A stretch of DNA of 64,000 nucleotides from UBA1952 sp965246765 (GTDB lineage Bacteria > Bacteroidota > Bacteroidia > Chitinophagales > Chitinophagaceae), in the NCBI GenBank assembly GCA_965246765.1, contig CBDFFJ010000004.1, positions 310,001 to 374,000 of the forward strand, in the 5' to 3' direction. The notes beneath the pieces are model-generated. The model did not search any database. It had not been told where the DNA came from and was given only the letters and a program-made list of their open reading frames with translations. This document shows positions 45,359 to 53,653 of this stretch, one piece after another. How positions within the stretch are numbered: position 1 is the stretch's first letter; every line of letters starts with the position of its first letter. The position numbers and the translations under genes were made by a program.

Positions 45359-45787
45359 CTAAGGCTCCGGCTCAAACCACAACGGCGACTGATTATCCCA
45401 GTCGCCGTTGTAATTTATAGTCAGCTCCTCGCCTGCCGCAATCGGACGCACGGTGCGGATGCTCATAGTCTGCGACTCGTAATCCATGAAATACTCGCAG
45501 TTCGCGGCAAATGAGTGATTATATAAAGACAGATACCCAAGCGCAACACAACATTGCTCTTGTCCATCGGGCTGCCATTCAAATATATAATCGTGCAGCA
45601 GCGTCTGATCCAGCAATGCACGGGCGGCGCTATCCAGAACAATCACAGCGGAGCATTCTACGACGATGTCGGCTTTAAGCGCAAGGCCGGTAAATATGCC
45701 TCTGCCCTTACCGCTGCTTGGCGCCGGCCGTAGTGATGGAAGAATAAAGCACTCCATGCCGGCAATATTAAAGGTCTCCCGCTGCAA
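45359..45787 (-). CDS. SET-domain protein (possible protein lysine methyltransferase)
   Basis: 142 aa from a TTG at 45787, or 132 aa from the ATG at 45757 (MECFILPSLR). It is a minimal SET domain: SGKGRGIFTGLALKADIVVE for the first motif, SLYNHSFAANCEY with the NHS motif, and AAGEELTINYNGDW with the terminal GEELTxxY motif. SET enzymes transfer methyl groups from SAM to lysine. Bacterial ones have few known substrates. It lies between two related barrel genes, in opposite orientation. Confidence 0.8.
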   Translation of the reverse strand: MQRETFNIAGMECFILPSLRPAPSSGKGRGIFTGLALKADIVVECSAVIVLDSAARALLDQTLLHDYIFEWQPDGQEQCCVALGYLSLYNHSFAANCEYFMDYESQTMSIRTVRPIAAGEELTINYNGDWDNQSPLWFEPEP

Positions 45788-45835
45788 TTATGCAATTATG
45801 CATTTCTACTATAGTTTCGCGGCCTAAACACTTCT

Positions 45836-46603
45836 ATGTCCGTGAGTTCAATACGCACACTGTTTTTTTCAGCAATACTTACTGCTTTAAGCGCAATGCA
45901 TGCGACCGCACAGTTTTATCCACGGCCTCCGCGCGGGCCCAAAAGTTTTGAGTTGGGTTATTCTTATTGCATCGCATCAGCACAATTCAGCTACCAGGCT
46001 ACTTCATTTAATGAGAATACCGGTGTCTTTAAGGATACATCCTTTAATACCCGCCTTACAAGTAAAAGCGGCTTTGGCATATCCGGCGGTTATTATTGGC
46101 CTGTAACAAGAATGGGCGAGCTTAGCCGCATTGCGGTTGGCTTCTCCTATATGTACAATGCGTATCTCTGGGACGGCGGCACCTTTGCGTACTCTGCCAA
46201 TAGCCGTACCGGTACTACATCTGCAGGCTCCGGCACTATTGAGATGGGACTGCCTGTCGGCGCTGATTATAAGTATGGCTGCGACGCAACCTTCAGCCGT
46301 GTGGAGCGCCTTTGCGCATCCGTAGGCGCCGGTGTTTACCCATCTATGGATCTCACGATTTATCGTGAGGTAGGCGGTTTCAACTTTCACGTGCGGCCGT
46401 ATGTGCGGGCAGAATTTGGCTTTTTTGCCGGTATATGTATGAAAATCCGCGCCACCTATGTGGCTGGCAATATTGACTATTTCTCTTACGGGCACAACGT
46501 GCCAGGCGATGTAGAGCAGACGACTTTCAAAAGCAAAGGCACAACCATGCTCTCATTCATCGTTATGCCAATGTCCTGGAAATTTGGCCGCGATGGCTTC
46601 TAA
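45836..46603 (+). CDS. Outer-membrane beta-barrel-like protein, paralogue B
   Basis: 255 aa with a signal peptide (FFSAILTALSAMHATAQ) followed by a short Pro/Arg-rich segment. It shares YNAYLWD, the ELGY start, a conserved central GADYKYGCDA/TADIKFGVDA region and the C-terminal strand with the protein at 44562, so the two are diverged duplicates. A TAGTTTCG -7-like box (45812-45819) lies 16 bp upstream of the ATG. The function is unknown. Confidence 0.75.
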   Translation: MSVSSIRTLFFSAILTALSAMHATAQFYPRPPRGPKSFELGYSYCIASAQFSYQATSFNENTGVFKDTSFNTRLTSKSGFGISGGYYWPVTRMGELSRIAVGFSYMYNAYLWDGGTFAYSANSRTGTTSAGSGTIEMGLPVGADYKYGCDATFSRVERLCASVGAGVYPSMDLTIYREVGGFNFHVRPYVRAEFGFFAGICMKIRATYVAGNIDYFSYGHNVPGDVEQTTFKSKGTTMLSFIVMPMSWKFGRDGF

Positions 46604-46629
46604 GCCTTCGCTGCTTAGAAATTAAACTG

Positions 46630-46657
46630 GAAAGCCGGCTATTCGCCGGCCTTTTCA
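46630..46657. terminator. Bidirectional terminator between the barrel B gene and the stress-protein gene
   Basis: GCCGGC (46634-46639) and GCCGGC (46645-46650) form a stem flanked by AAA on the left and TTTT on the right. It lies between the convergent genes ending at 46603 and 46666. Confidence 0.75.
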
Positions 46658-46665
46658 TTTAATAT

Positions 46666-47490
46666 TTAAGAGATTTTGCTGCTATGGAGCGCCAGTACCG
46701 GAATATGTGCAAGGTGCAGTACACGGGTTGTGTGGCTTTTGTGAAAAAGCCCGGCCCAGAAGCCATAATGGTGCGGGGCTATAGCCAGCCAGTCCATGCC
46801 ATGAGCTTCTGCAAAAGCCGCAATTGCACCATCCACATCTCCGCCTGAAGAGATTTCAACGTAGCCGGCCTCTGCGCCTTCAAGCTGGCGCTGTAATACC
46901 GATCCCGCGAAGACTAAACTTTCCTCGCTTTCATTCTTTACGTGAAGCACTGTTACCCTGAAGCCAAGCTTTGCACCAAGCATTTGAAGCGGCGCTACGG
47001 CAAGTCCGTCACGCAGGGTTTGCGCGTCGCAGGCCAGGCAGATGTGCCGTGGGCTTTTGAAGGGCGCGTCGGCAGCGATAGCCAGCACCGGCCCCCTGCC
47101 CTCGCGAAGAATGGTAGCGCTGTCGCCGGCCAGCCATTCCTCTTCTTCTTTGCCATATTCATTTCCGATAATCGTCAGCAAAGGCAGATCATCCGTACTA
47201 TTGTCGTCCAACACATCGGCCAAGGTGCCGTATGCTATTTCCGTAGAAACAGAAAGGGCGGGGAAACCGTCCTTCAGGGCATTGCATATGCGGGTCAGCC
47301 GACTGTCTGCGGCGGCGCGCACCTCTTCCACGGGAAGTAAAGGCATGGGCATTTCACCAAGCGCCACGGGTATTATGTAGGGATATACAATACGCAGCGG
47401 CAGCCCCAGAGTGTCTGCAAGGCCCGCAGCATAAATAGCCACGGCATCGCCGCCTTCAAAGTCGTAAAGCGTAGAGAGAATGTAAGACAT
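46666..47490 (-). CDS. Universal stress protein family, tandem domain
   Basis: 274 aa from the ATG at 47490 (a TTG at 47499 is the alternative). Two UspA-like alpha/beta domains can be seen: an N-terminal one starting YILSTLYDFEGG and a C-terminal one with HICLACDAQTLRDGL, LGFRVTVLHVK and IAPHHYGFWAGLFHKSHTTRVLH. The last motif corresponds to the GxxxGxxxxS region of Usp proteins but is poorly conserved, so ATP binding is uncertain. It probably has a role in stress adaptation. Confidence 0.78.
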   Translation of the reverse strand: MSYILSTLYDFEGGDAVAIYAAGLADTLGLPLRIVYPYIIPVALGEMPMPLLPVEEVRAAADSRLTRICNALKDGFPALSVSTEIAYGTLADVLDDNSTDDLPLLTIIGNEYGKEEEEWLAGDSATILREGRGPVLAIAADAPFKSPRHICLACDAQTLRDGLAVAPLQMLGAKLGFRVTVLHVKNESEESLVFAGSVLQRQLEGAEAGYVEISSGGDVDGAIAAFAEAHGMDWLAIAPHHYGFWAGLFHKSHTTRVLHLAHIPVLALHSSKIS

Positions 47491-47516
47491 GCCTTGCAAG
47501 TTAGGCCCTCCGGTAA

Positions 47517-47768
47517 TTATAAAACAGGCGGGTAAATGGCGTTGTCGCCTGCATCCCTCAGCATTTGCCGGTAGGCTTTATCCAGCGCAGCAGAAAACGT
47601 CGCTCCCTCCTTCCGGCGGTTCTGGTAGCTGGCTTTGTTGACGGTTATGATGGCGATTATTCCATCTTCCATGCCTATGCTGATGTCGCAGATTGTCAGC
47701 AACTGCTTCAGCTTAGTGCCATTGCGCATCAGATTATAGGGAGGTCGGTAAGAGATGAAGGCGTTCAA
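47517..47768 (-). CDS. Small hypothetical protein
   Basis: 83 aa from the ATG at 47768, or 70 aa from an internal ATG at 47729. The composition is protein-like, with a hydrophobic centre (DGIIAIITVNKASYQ) and a helical tail (FSAALDKAYRQMLRDAG). No family is recognised. It lies between two minus-strand genes with short gaps, in the same direction as both. Confidence 0.5.
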   Translation of the reverse strand: MNAFISYRPPYNLMRNGTKLKQLLTICDISIGMEDGIIAIITVNKASYQNRRKEGATFSAALDKAYRQMLRDAGDNAIYPPVL

Positions 47769-47808
47769 GCTTCAGATAGGCATGCTACTGATTTTTAATC
47801 CGCATAGC

Positions 47809-49269
47809 TTATCGCTGCCGGGACGTCTTAGACAGAGGGGCAATAAAGTCATCAAACGGAAGTATCACGTATTTGCTGGCCGTATCAATCCGAAAATACT
47901 GACGATTCATGTTTTCATACCGCCATACGTCATGGGTTGTGATGAAGGTCGCTCTGTCGTGCGGCACCTGGCTCAAAATCGTTTCTGCGTTGCTGATGTA
48001 CAGCGTTTTTTGGGGATTTTGCCCCAGCAGTGCCGAGGCCAGCAAAGACTCCGCCGGTACACCCCAGTCAAGCATGAAACGCTGGTCAGTTAAATCGGTC
48101 TTTCTTATTAAAGCCAGCTTATTGATTCCTCTTTGCTCCATGCGAAAGACGACATCATTCAGGAAACGGTATCGGGAAGTGAACAGGTAAGATGACGTAT
48201 GTATCCTTTGTATTCTGACAGCAAATGCAAAAAACAGAACTGCCCATACAAGCTCCCGCCTAAATTCTGATAGCGAGATATAGACAAAGGGCGTGCAGGC
48301 CAAAATACTCAGAGGCATTACCTCGCTTTCAATATAGAAAGCCAGGAAACCGCTAAACGCTACGCAGCACACCAGAAAAAACGAAATAGAAAAAATAGTC
48401 GTCCATATTAAAAGAAAATATTTTCTCCTTTTTATTAAAGAAACTGCTCCGATCAGGAAAAAGACCGGCAATAGCCAAAAGTTGGTTCGCAGGTTTGCAA
48501 GCAGCGCGCGCGCGCAATCATTGGTAAATGCTTCGCGGAAGGAACGAGCTTTCCAGACCGGCAAATTGCTCAATAGTCCACTATCGTATCCTGCAAAATA
48601 TTTTATAACTAGAATTCTTACAAGAAGCATTATGATCGCTGAAACAAAAATTACAATTGTCTTTTCCCTGGAAAACGGCCAATCATGTCTGCCCAGGCAG
48701 GTAAAAAACACCAGAAGAAAAACAAAAGGTATGCTGACCAAGGCATGCGTCATCAGTGCGAGTCCGCCAATCAAAAACACAATAAGAACGAGCGAAAGGC
48801 TATCTGCATTCCGCGCTCCGGCTCGCAGCAAAATCCCAAAAAACAGAAACATCCACGCCATTCCCTGATGAACCTCGTTGTTTGGCCAATAAAAGGTGTC
48901 CGTGGCCATCAGCAGATAGTAAAATGCCATCAGGATAGACAGCCGGTAATTCCGAAGCCCGAAAATCAGGACAGCCATTACCAGCAGGTAAAAGAGATTG
49001 AAGCTTAGGGAGTATGCTAACAAAGCATACTTCAGCGGAACATGCAGCTTAACTGCGACCAAAGGCACTATCTGCGTGATGAAGGAGCCCAGCCGAAGCT
49101 GCTGTATCTGCAAATGTTTATCGTTGGCGATGCGTAGAAAAATATGCGCCGCGTCGCACAAAAGCATTCGTTCTTTATAATAAAAGGCAGAAAACAACAG
49201 CAGCACACACATGGCCGCAAATGCCAGGAATGCACCGATACGAAATCGCTGTTGCTGCGCTGCTTCCAT
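47809..49269 (-). CDS. Polytopic membrane protein of unknown function
   Basis: About 486 aa from the ATG at 49269 (MEAAQQQRFRIGAFLAF), which places a short cytoplasmic segment before the first helix. About ten membrane helices occupy residues 10-380, and a soluble C-terminal region of about 100 residues contains TDLTDQRFMLDWGVPAE. An acidic ..LLCDAAHIFLRI.. segment after the first helix recalls GT-C glycosyltransferases, but the match is too weak to name the protein. Confidence 0.7.
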   Translation of the reverse strand: MEAAQQQRFRIGAFLAFAAMCVLLLFSAFYYKERMLLCDAAHIFLRIANDKHLQIQQLRLGSFITQIVPLVAVKLHVPLKYALLAYSLSFNLFYLLVMAVLIFGLRNYRLSILMAFYYLLMATDTFYWPNNEVHQGMAWMFLFFGILLRAGARNADSLSLVLIVFLIGGLALMTHALVSIPFVFLLVFFTCLGRHDWPFSREKTIVIFVSAIIMLLVRILVIKYFAGYDSGLLSNLPVWKARSFREAFTNDCARALLANLRTNFWLLPVFFLIGAVSLIKRRKYFLLIWTTIFSISFFLVCCVAFSGFLAFYIESEVMPLSILACTPFVYISLSEFRRELVWAVLFFAFAVRIQRIHTSSYLFTSRYRFLNDVVFRMEQRGINKLALIRKTDLTDQRFMLDWGVPAESLLASALLGQNPQKTLYISNAETILSQVPHDRATFITTHDVWRYENMNRQYFRIDTASKYVILPFDDFIAPLSKTSRQR

Positions 49270-49348
49270 AACGGGTGGAAGATAAAAGAAATGGCTCAGA
49301 TCGGATGTCCCGCAGGGCAATGCCCCTGAAATGCAGCGAGGGCAGCCT

Positions 49349-49356
49349 TAGCTTTG
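49349..49356 (+). promoter_or_regulatory. Possible -7 box TAGCTTTG upstream of pruA
   Basis: A perfect TAnnTTTG lies 27 bp before the ATG at 49384, with no matching -33 TTG. Confidence 0.35.
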
Positions 49357-49383
49357 CAGCTTCTTAAAATTATCCCGCACAAG

Positions 49384-51027
49384 ATGCATAACGCCTATTT
49401 CTCTTTTGCTCAGCCCATCAACGAACCCGTTCTGAATTACGCTCCCGGGAGTCCCGAAACCAAAGCGCTGAAGGCCGCGTTGAAGGAAGCTAAAAGCAGC
49501 GAGAAGGATATCCCGATGTACATCAATGGCGAGGAAGTGCGCAGCGGTGAAAAGGTAGAAATCCGTCCGCCGCATGAGACGGGGCATCTGCTCGGGCATT
49601 TCCACAAAAGCGATGAAAGCCATGTGCATGCCGCCATCAATGCCGCCCTTGGCGCGCGGAAGGCTTGGGGTGAAATGGCCTGGGAGCATCGCGCGGCAAT
49701 TTTCCTGAAAGCTGCAGATTTGCTGGCTACGCGCTATCGTTATAAGATGAATGCGGCTACGATGCTCGGCCAAAGCAAGAACGCCTATCAGGCGGAGATT
49801 GACTCGGCCTGCGAACTGATAGACTTCCTGCGCTTTAACGTTCACTTCTTGACTGGTATCTACAATCAGCAACCTATTTCTCCCGCAGGCGTGCATAACC
49901 GCATGGAGTATCGTCCGCTGGAAGGCTTCGTGTTGGCGGTCACACCGTTCAACTTCACGGCGATTGGAGGCAACCTGCCCACTGCGCCCGCCATGTGCGG
50001 CAATGTGGTGGTCTGGAAGCCTGCGAACACACAGGTGTACAGCGCAGCGGTATTTATGGAAATTTTACTGGAAGCAGGACTTCCCGCAGGCGTCATCAAT
50101 CTTATTTACCCTCCCGGCCCGATGGTGGGTGAGGTTTGCTACAAGCATCGCGACTTTGCCGGCGTCCATTTCACCGGCTCAACCGGCGTGTTCAACTCTA
50201 TGTGGAAGAGCATCGGCGAGAATGTCGGGAATATGAAAACTTACCCTCGCATTGTGGGTGAGACCGGCGGTAAAGACTTCGTGTTCGTCCACCCTACTTC
50301 TGATGTGGATGCTGTAGTGGCGGCGCTTGCGCGTGGTGCTTTTGAATACCAGGGTCAGAAATGTTCAGCGGCTTCCCGCGCTTACCTGCCGTCTAATCTT
50401 GCCGAGGAAATAAAGAAGAAGCTGGTTGCGGAAGTGAAGACGATGAAGATGGGGCCGGTAGATGATTTCAGCAATTTCATCAATGCTGTTATTGATGAAA
50501 AGAGCTTTAAGAGCATCGCTAAATATCTGGATGGCGTGAAGGAAAGCAACGGTAAAGCCAAAATCATTGTCGGCGGCGGCTACGATAGCAAAAAGGGTTG
50601 GTTTATTGAGCCGACCATCATTGACACGACCGATCCCGGATATGTAACGATGTGCGAAGAAATTTTTGGCCCAGTACTATCCATCTACACCTACGAAGCC
50701 GACCAGTGGGAAGCTACGCTGGACATAGTGGATAGCACAAGTCCATACGCGCTGACTGGTGCCGTGTTTTCGCAAGACCGCTATGCGATTGAAGTAATGA
50801 CGAAGAAGCTGGTGAATGCTGCCGGCAATTTCTACATCAACGACAAGCCGACCGGGGCGGTGGTAGGACAGCAACCATTCGGCGGCGCGCGTGCGTCAGG
50901 CACGAATGATAAGGCTGGCTCTGTGCTGAATCTGTTCCGCTGGCTGAGCGCCCGGACGGTGAAGGAAACACTGGTATCGCCGAAAGATTATCGCTATCCA
51001 TTTCATAGCCATGAGGGTGCTATATAA
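49384..51027 (+). CDS. pruA: L-glutamate gamma-semialdehyde (1-pyrroline-5-carboxylate) dehydrogenase
   Basis: Oxidises glutamate semialdehyde to glutamate with NAD in proline breakdown. 547 aa from the ATG at 49384. Aldehyde-dehydrogenase motifs are present: FVLAVTPFNFTAIGGNL, VVWKPANTQ, HFTGSTGVFNSMWK, VGETGGKDFVFVHP with the conserved Glu, the catalytic Cys in YQGQKCSAASRAY, and EEIFGPVLSIY. The length fits the stand-alone long-form P5C dehydrogenase. Proline dehydrogenase is not in the window. Confidence 0.95.
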   Translation: MHNAYFSFAQPINEPVLNYAPGSPETKALKAALKEAKSSEKDIPMYINGEEVRSGEKVEIRPPHETGHLLGHFHKSDESHVHAAINAALGARKAWGEMAWEHRAAIFLKAADLLATRYRYKMNAATMLGQSKNAYQAEIDSACELIDFLRFNVHFLTGIYNQQPISPAGVHNRMEYRPLEGFVLAVTPFNFTAIGGNLPTAPAMCGNVVVWKPANTQVYSAAVFMEILLEAGLPAGVINLIYPPGPMVGEVCYKHRDFAGVHFTGSTGVFNSMWKSIGENVGNMKTYPRIVGETGGKDFVFVHPTSDVDAVVAALARGAFEYQGQKCSAASRAYLPSNLAEEIKKKLVAEVKTMKMGPVDDFSNFINAVIDEKSFKSIAKYLDGVKESNGKAKIIVGGGYDSKKGWFIEPTIIDTTDPGYVTMCEEIFGPVLSIYTYEADQWEATLDIVDSTSPYALTGAVFSQDRYAIEVMTKKLVNAAGNFYINDKPTGAVVGQQPFGGARASGTNDKAGSVLNLFRWLSARTVKETLVSPKDYRYPFHSHEGAI

Positions 51028-51036
51028 GACTGAACC

Positions 51037-51792
51037 GTGCATCCTGTTAAACGCATCTTTGGCCATATCTACTTCGTGTACGCGCTGCTAATGTTCGCGG
51101 CCACGATGCTGGTCATCTTCATTCCAGTGTGGCTCACATCCCTCCTGAAAGAGCCGCAGCGCGCGAAGGTGATGCATCCGATTTTCCGGATTTGGATGGG
51201 CGTTTATATGCCGCTGGCCCTCTGTCCTGTTTTTCGGAAGGGTAAGAACAATTTTAAGAAAGATCAGAACTATGTCGTCGTCTGTAACCACAATTCGTTT
51301 GCAGATGTGCCTGTTTCCTCGCCATGGATTCCGGGGCCGAATAAGACGCTGGCAAAGGTGGAGATGGCGAAGGTTCCGGTCTTTGGCGTGATATACAAGG
51401 CCGGCTCTGTGCTTGTAAACCGGAAAGACGAAGCCAGTCGCCGGGAAAGCTTCAATCAAATGGGGCGCATGCTGGACATTGGCCTCCACCTCTGTCTGTA
51501 CCCGGAAGGCACGCGCAATAAGAGCGACCAGCCGCTACAGCCGTTCCATCGCGGTGCTTTTACAACAGCTATTTCTTCGCAGAAGCCCATCATCCCTGCG
51601 CTCATTTTCAATACCCGCCGCATCCTGCCCGACCGACCTAAATTCTGGGCATGGCCAAGCGTTGTGCATTTTCACTTCCTGCCGGAAGTTTCCACAGAAG
51701 GGATGACGATGCAAGACGCCGAAAGTTTGAAAGAGACCGTGCGCGGCCAGATGGAAACATATTTCATCAACAACCGCAAGCGACTTTCATGA
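51037..51792 (+). CDS. 1-Acyl-sn-glycerol-3-phosphate acyltransferase-like protein (PlsC family)
   Basis: 251 aa from a GTG start 9 bp after pruA. A membrane helix (residues about 10-35) precedes the acyltransferase motif I NHNSFADVP (HX4D), motif III LYPEGTRNK and the later IPALIFNT. Such proteins acylate lysophosphatidic acid in phospholipid synthesis; the acyl acceptor here is inferred. Its stop overlaps the ATG of the DUF2520 gene by 4 bp (ATGA). Confidence 0.88.
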   Translation: MHPVKRIFGHIYFVYALLMFAATMLVIFIPVWLTSLLKEPQRAKVMHPIFRIWMGVYMPLALCPVFRKGKNNFKKDQNYVVVCNHNSFADVPVSSPWIPGPNKTLAKVEMAKVPVFGVIYKAGSVLVNRKDEASRRESFNQMGRMLDIGLHLCLYPEGTRNKSDQPLQPFHRGAFTTAISSQKPIIPALIFNTRRILPDRPKFWAWPSVVHFHFLPEVSTEGMTMQDAESLKETVRGQMETYFINNRKRLS

Positions 51793-52565
51793 CCTACGCG
51801 CTCATTGGAACAGGAAATATGGCCTGGCTCATCGCATCGCGAATGACGGCAGCAGGCCACACTTGCATTGGCCTTTGGGGAAGGGATACTAACAAGGCAC
51901 AGGAACTTTGCGATGCTTTTTATCTACCGCGTTTTGATTCGTTAAGCGCCATAAATGACGGCCCGGATGCCTGCATCATCGCCGTCAGCGATTCGGCTAT
52001 CGCAGATGTTGCGCGTTCGCTTTCATTGCGACACACTACCCTTCTCCATACCGGCGGAAGTGTGCCAATGAGCGTTCTGGAAACAGTTAGCGCGCACAGC
52101 GGAGTTGTATGGCCGGTGTATTCCATCCGCAAGGCGGCGTTGCCAACGCACCGCGCATTTCCAGCATTGATTGAAGGTAATTCGCGCACGGCTTGGGAAG
52201 TTGCGCGCGGCGTTGCAAAGGCCATCTGCGATACAAGCTACGATGCAGACAGCGCGCAAAGGGAACACCTGCATCTTGCGGCGGTGTTGAGCAACAACTT
52301 CGTCAATCATCTCCTCGGAATCGCTGCCGACATGTCCGCAGCGCAGGGGCTACCGGTAAGCCTTCTGCAACCGTTGATAGAACAAACAGTTGCAAATCTT
52401 CGCACGACGCATCCGACGGACACACAAACCGGCCCCGCGCGGCGCGGCGATGCCGTTACGATGCAGCATCATGAGCAGATGCTGGCTGCGCATCCGGAGT
52501 GGCAGGAGCTTTACAAAGCAATTTCCGCATCAATAATGAATCAGTATGGGCTTATCGGTGGGTAG
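51789..52565 (+). CDS. Rossmann-fold DUF2520 oxidoreductase-like protein
   Basis: 258 aa from the ATG at 51789, chosen for the 4-bp overlap with the acyltransferase stop and because the dinucleotide-binding motif YALIGTGNMAW then lies at the N-terminus. The N-terminal Rossmann domain resembles F420/NADP reductases (ACIIAVSDSAIADVA). The C-terminal DUF2520 half has LSNNFVNHLLGIA and TGPARRGDA, typical of the family. The substrate is unknown. The family is widespread in Bacteroidota. Confidence 0.85.
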   Translation: MTYALIGTGNMAWLIASRMTAAGHTCIGLWGRDTNKAQELCDAFYLPRFDSLSAINDGPDACIIAVSDSAIADVARSLSLRHTTLLHTGGSVPMSVLETVSAHSGVVWPVYSIRKAALPTHRAFPALIEGNSRTAWEVARGVAKAICDTSYDADSAQREHLHLAAVLSNNFVNHLLGIAADMSAAQGLPVSLLQPLIEQTVANLRTTHPTDTQTGPARRGDAVTMQHHEQMLAAHPEWQELYKAISASIMNQYGLIGG

Positions 52566-52581
52566 AGCGTGCGCTACAGCC

Positions 52582-52589
52582 TACATTTG
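52582..52589 (+). promoter_or_regulatory. Possible -7 box TACATTTG upstream of the ferredoxin
   Basis: A perfect TAnnTTTG lies 30 bp before the ATG at 52620; no -33 TTG is seen. Confidence 0.35.
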
Positions 52590-52619
52590 CGGGCGTTAAG
52601 ATTCCATCCTATCCGATTC

Positions 52620-52958
52620 ATGTATTCTATCCATTTTAAGTTTGAGCAGAAAGGCCTTCAGCCTGTAACGCTCAGCAATATTGCCGGCGACCAGAACCTT
52701 GTAGAAGTTGCGGAGGAGCACGGCATTGAGCTTCATCATAACTGCGGCATGGTTTGCGGCTGCAGCACCTGCCACGTTTATTTAGAAAGCGGCGATGACC
52801 ATGTGCCGGAAATTTCTGACCGGGAGGAAGATTTCATTGATCGGGCGCGCAATCCGCGCATCAATTCCCGCTTAGGTTGTCAGTGTATTCTGGAAGCAGC
52901 CGGAAGTGGTGAGTTGACAGTTACCATTCCCGACCAAAGCCTCCTCCACGGCGAATAG
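52620..52958 (+). CDS. Adrenodoxin-type [2Fe-2S] ferredoxin
   Basis: 112 aa from the ATG at 52620; the frame from 52569 adds a leader without support. The cluster ligands follow the C-x5-C-x2-C pattern in NCGMVCGCSTCHVYL, with the fourth Cys in RLGCQCIL. The extra Cys residues close to the ligands are unusual but tolerated in the family. It is an electron carrier for Fe-S assembly or monooxygenases. The iscX gene follows 34 bp later, which supports an Fe-S assembly link. Confidence 0.93.
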   Translation: MYSIHFKFEQKGLQPVTLSNIAGDQNLVEVAEEHGIELHHNCGMVCGCSTCHVYLESGDDHVPEISDREEDFIDRARNPRINSRLGCQCILEAAGSGELTVTIPDQSLLHGE

Positions 52959-52988
52959 ACTAACGACTATCTACTAAAGACTAACGAC
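52957..52988. repeat. Direct repeat AGACTAACGAC
   Basis: Two exact 11-bp copies (52957-52967 and 52978-52988) are separated by 10 bp, between the ferredoxin stop and the iscX ATG. Similar in style to the lpxA-flanking octamers but different in sequence. Confidence 0.6.
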
Positions 52989-52992
52989 AGCC

Positions 52993-53223
52993 ATGTACGA
53001 ACCGCCAATCAACTGGGCCGACCACGAAGACATTGCGCTAAAGCTGTACGAACGCTTCGGCGACGACTTCGGCGAACCGAAAATTTACCGGGTGCGCTTC
53101 ACTGAGTTGCTGGAATGGGTGCTGCAAATCCCCGGCTTTGAGGGCACACGCGAGCAGAGCACCGAAGGCCATCTGGAAATGATTCAGAGCGCTTGGGTGT
53201 ACGAGTGGCGGGATAATCAGTAA
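52993..53223 (+). CDS. iscX: Fe-S cluster assembly protein IscX
   Basis: 76 aa, the family's usual small size. Motifs are INWADHEDIALKLYERFGDDF near the N-terminus, VRFTELLEWVLQIPGFEG and the C-terminal ESAW-like QSAWVYEW. IscX is an acidic partner of the cysteine desulfurase IscS and of frataxin, modulating sulfur transfer. A cysteine desulfurase gene lies 10 kb downstream (63030), not in the same operon. Confidence 0.9.
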   Translation: MYEPPINWADHEDIALKLYERFGDDFGEPKIYRVRFTELLEWVLQIPGFEGTREQSTEGHLEMIQSAWVYEWRDNQ

Positions 53224-53230
53224 ACGCCGC

Positions 53231-53279
53231 TGGTTGCAGCGCTTGGTTGCAGCGTAAGCTGTGACCTACCATGTGGTAG
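53231..53279. repeat. Repeat cluster after iscX
   Basis: TGGTTGCAGCG occurs twice (53231-53241 and 53244-53254), followed by the hairpin CTACCA-TG-TGGTAG (53266-53279). The unit AGCGTAAG recurs on both sides of the hairpin. It lies between convergent genes, so it may act as a weak terminator, but there is no T-tract. Confidence 0.55.
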
Positions 53280-53296
53280 CGTAAGTTGCTGACAAT

Positions 53297-53653
53297 TTAT
53301 ACAGCGCTGTAAAAGGCCGACATCTTAAACAGCGAGGTCGCTCCTGCGTGCAAAGTCGCTGTAGCAGTAATGCCGCCAGCCTCTTCTTTCCAAGAAATAC
53401 TCAGTTGCGGAGATATATCCGGACTTATAAGTCCGAGGAACTTCACTGCTTTTGATTCGGCAAGCATCAGGCTCAGACCTGTGGCTTGTCCTAATAGCAC
53501 CTTAACCATAGCCATCGTACAAACGCCTGGCACAATCGGATTACCCGGAAAATGTCCGCTAAAAATGGGATGCTCAGCGTTATAATGTAGTGTACAACTC
53601 AGGCTGCTATCACTTTGCTCTAGCGCTGAAACGCTGTAGAAATTATCCTTCAT
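53297..53653 (-). CDS. FabZ-like hotdog 3-hydroxyacyl-ACP dehydratase domain protein
   Basis: 118 aa from the ATG at 53653, which overlaps the preceding lipoprotein stop by 11 bp. A single hotdog domain carries the FabZ/FabA-type active-site motif HPIFSGHFPGNPIVPGV with the catalytic His, but the second-motif Glu is not obvious (TMAMVKVLLGQATG). It may be a degenerate dehydratase. The last four genes of this operon together resemble part of an aryl-polyene/flexirubin locus, where such a dehydratase shapes the polyene chain (inference). Confidence 0.8.
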   Translation of the reverse strand: MKDNFYSVSALEQSDSSLSCTLHYNAEHPIFSGHFPGNPIVPGVCTMAMVKVLLGQATGLSLMLAESKAVKFLGLISPDISPQLSISWKEEAGGITATATLHAGATSLFKMSAFYSAV

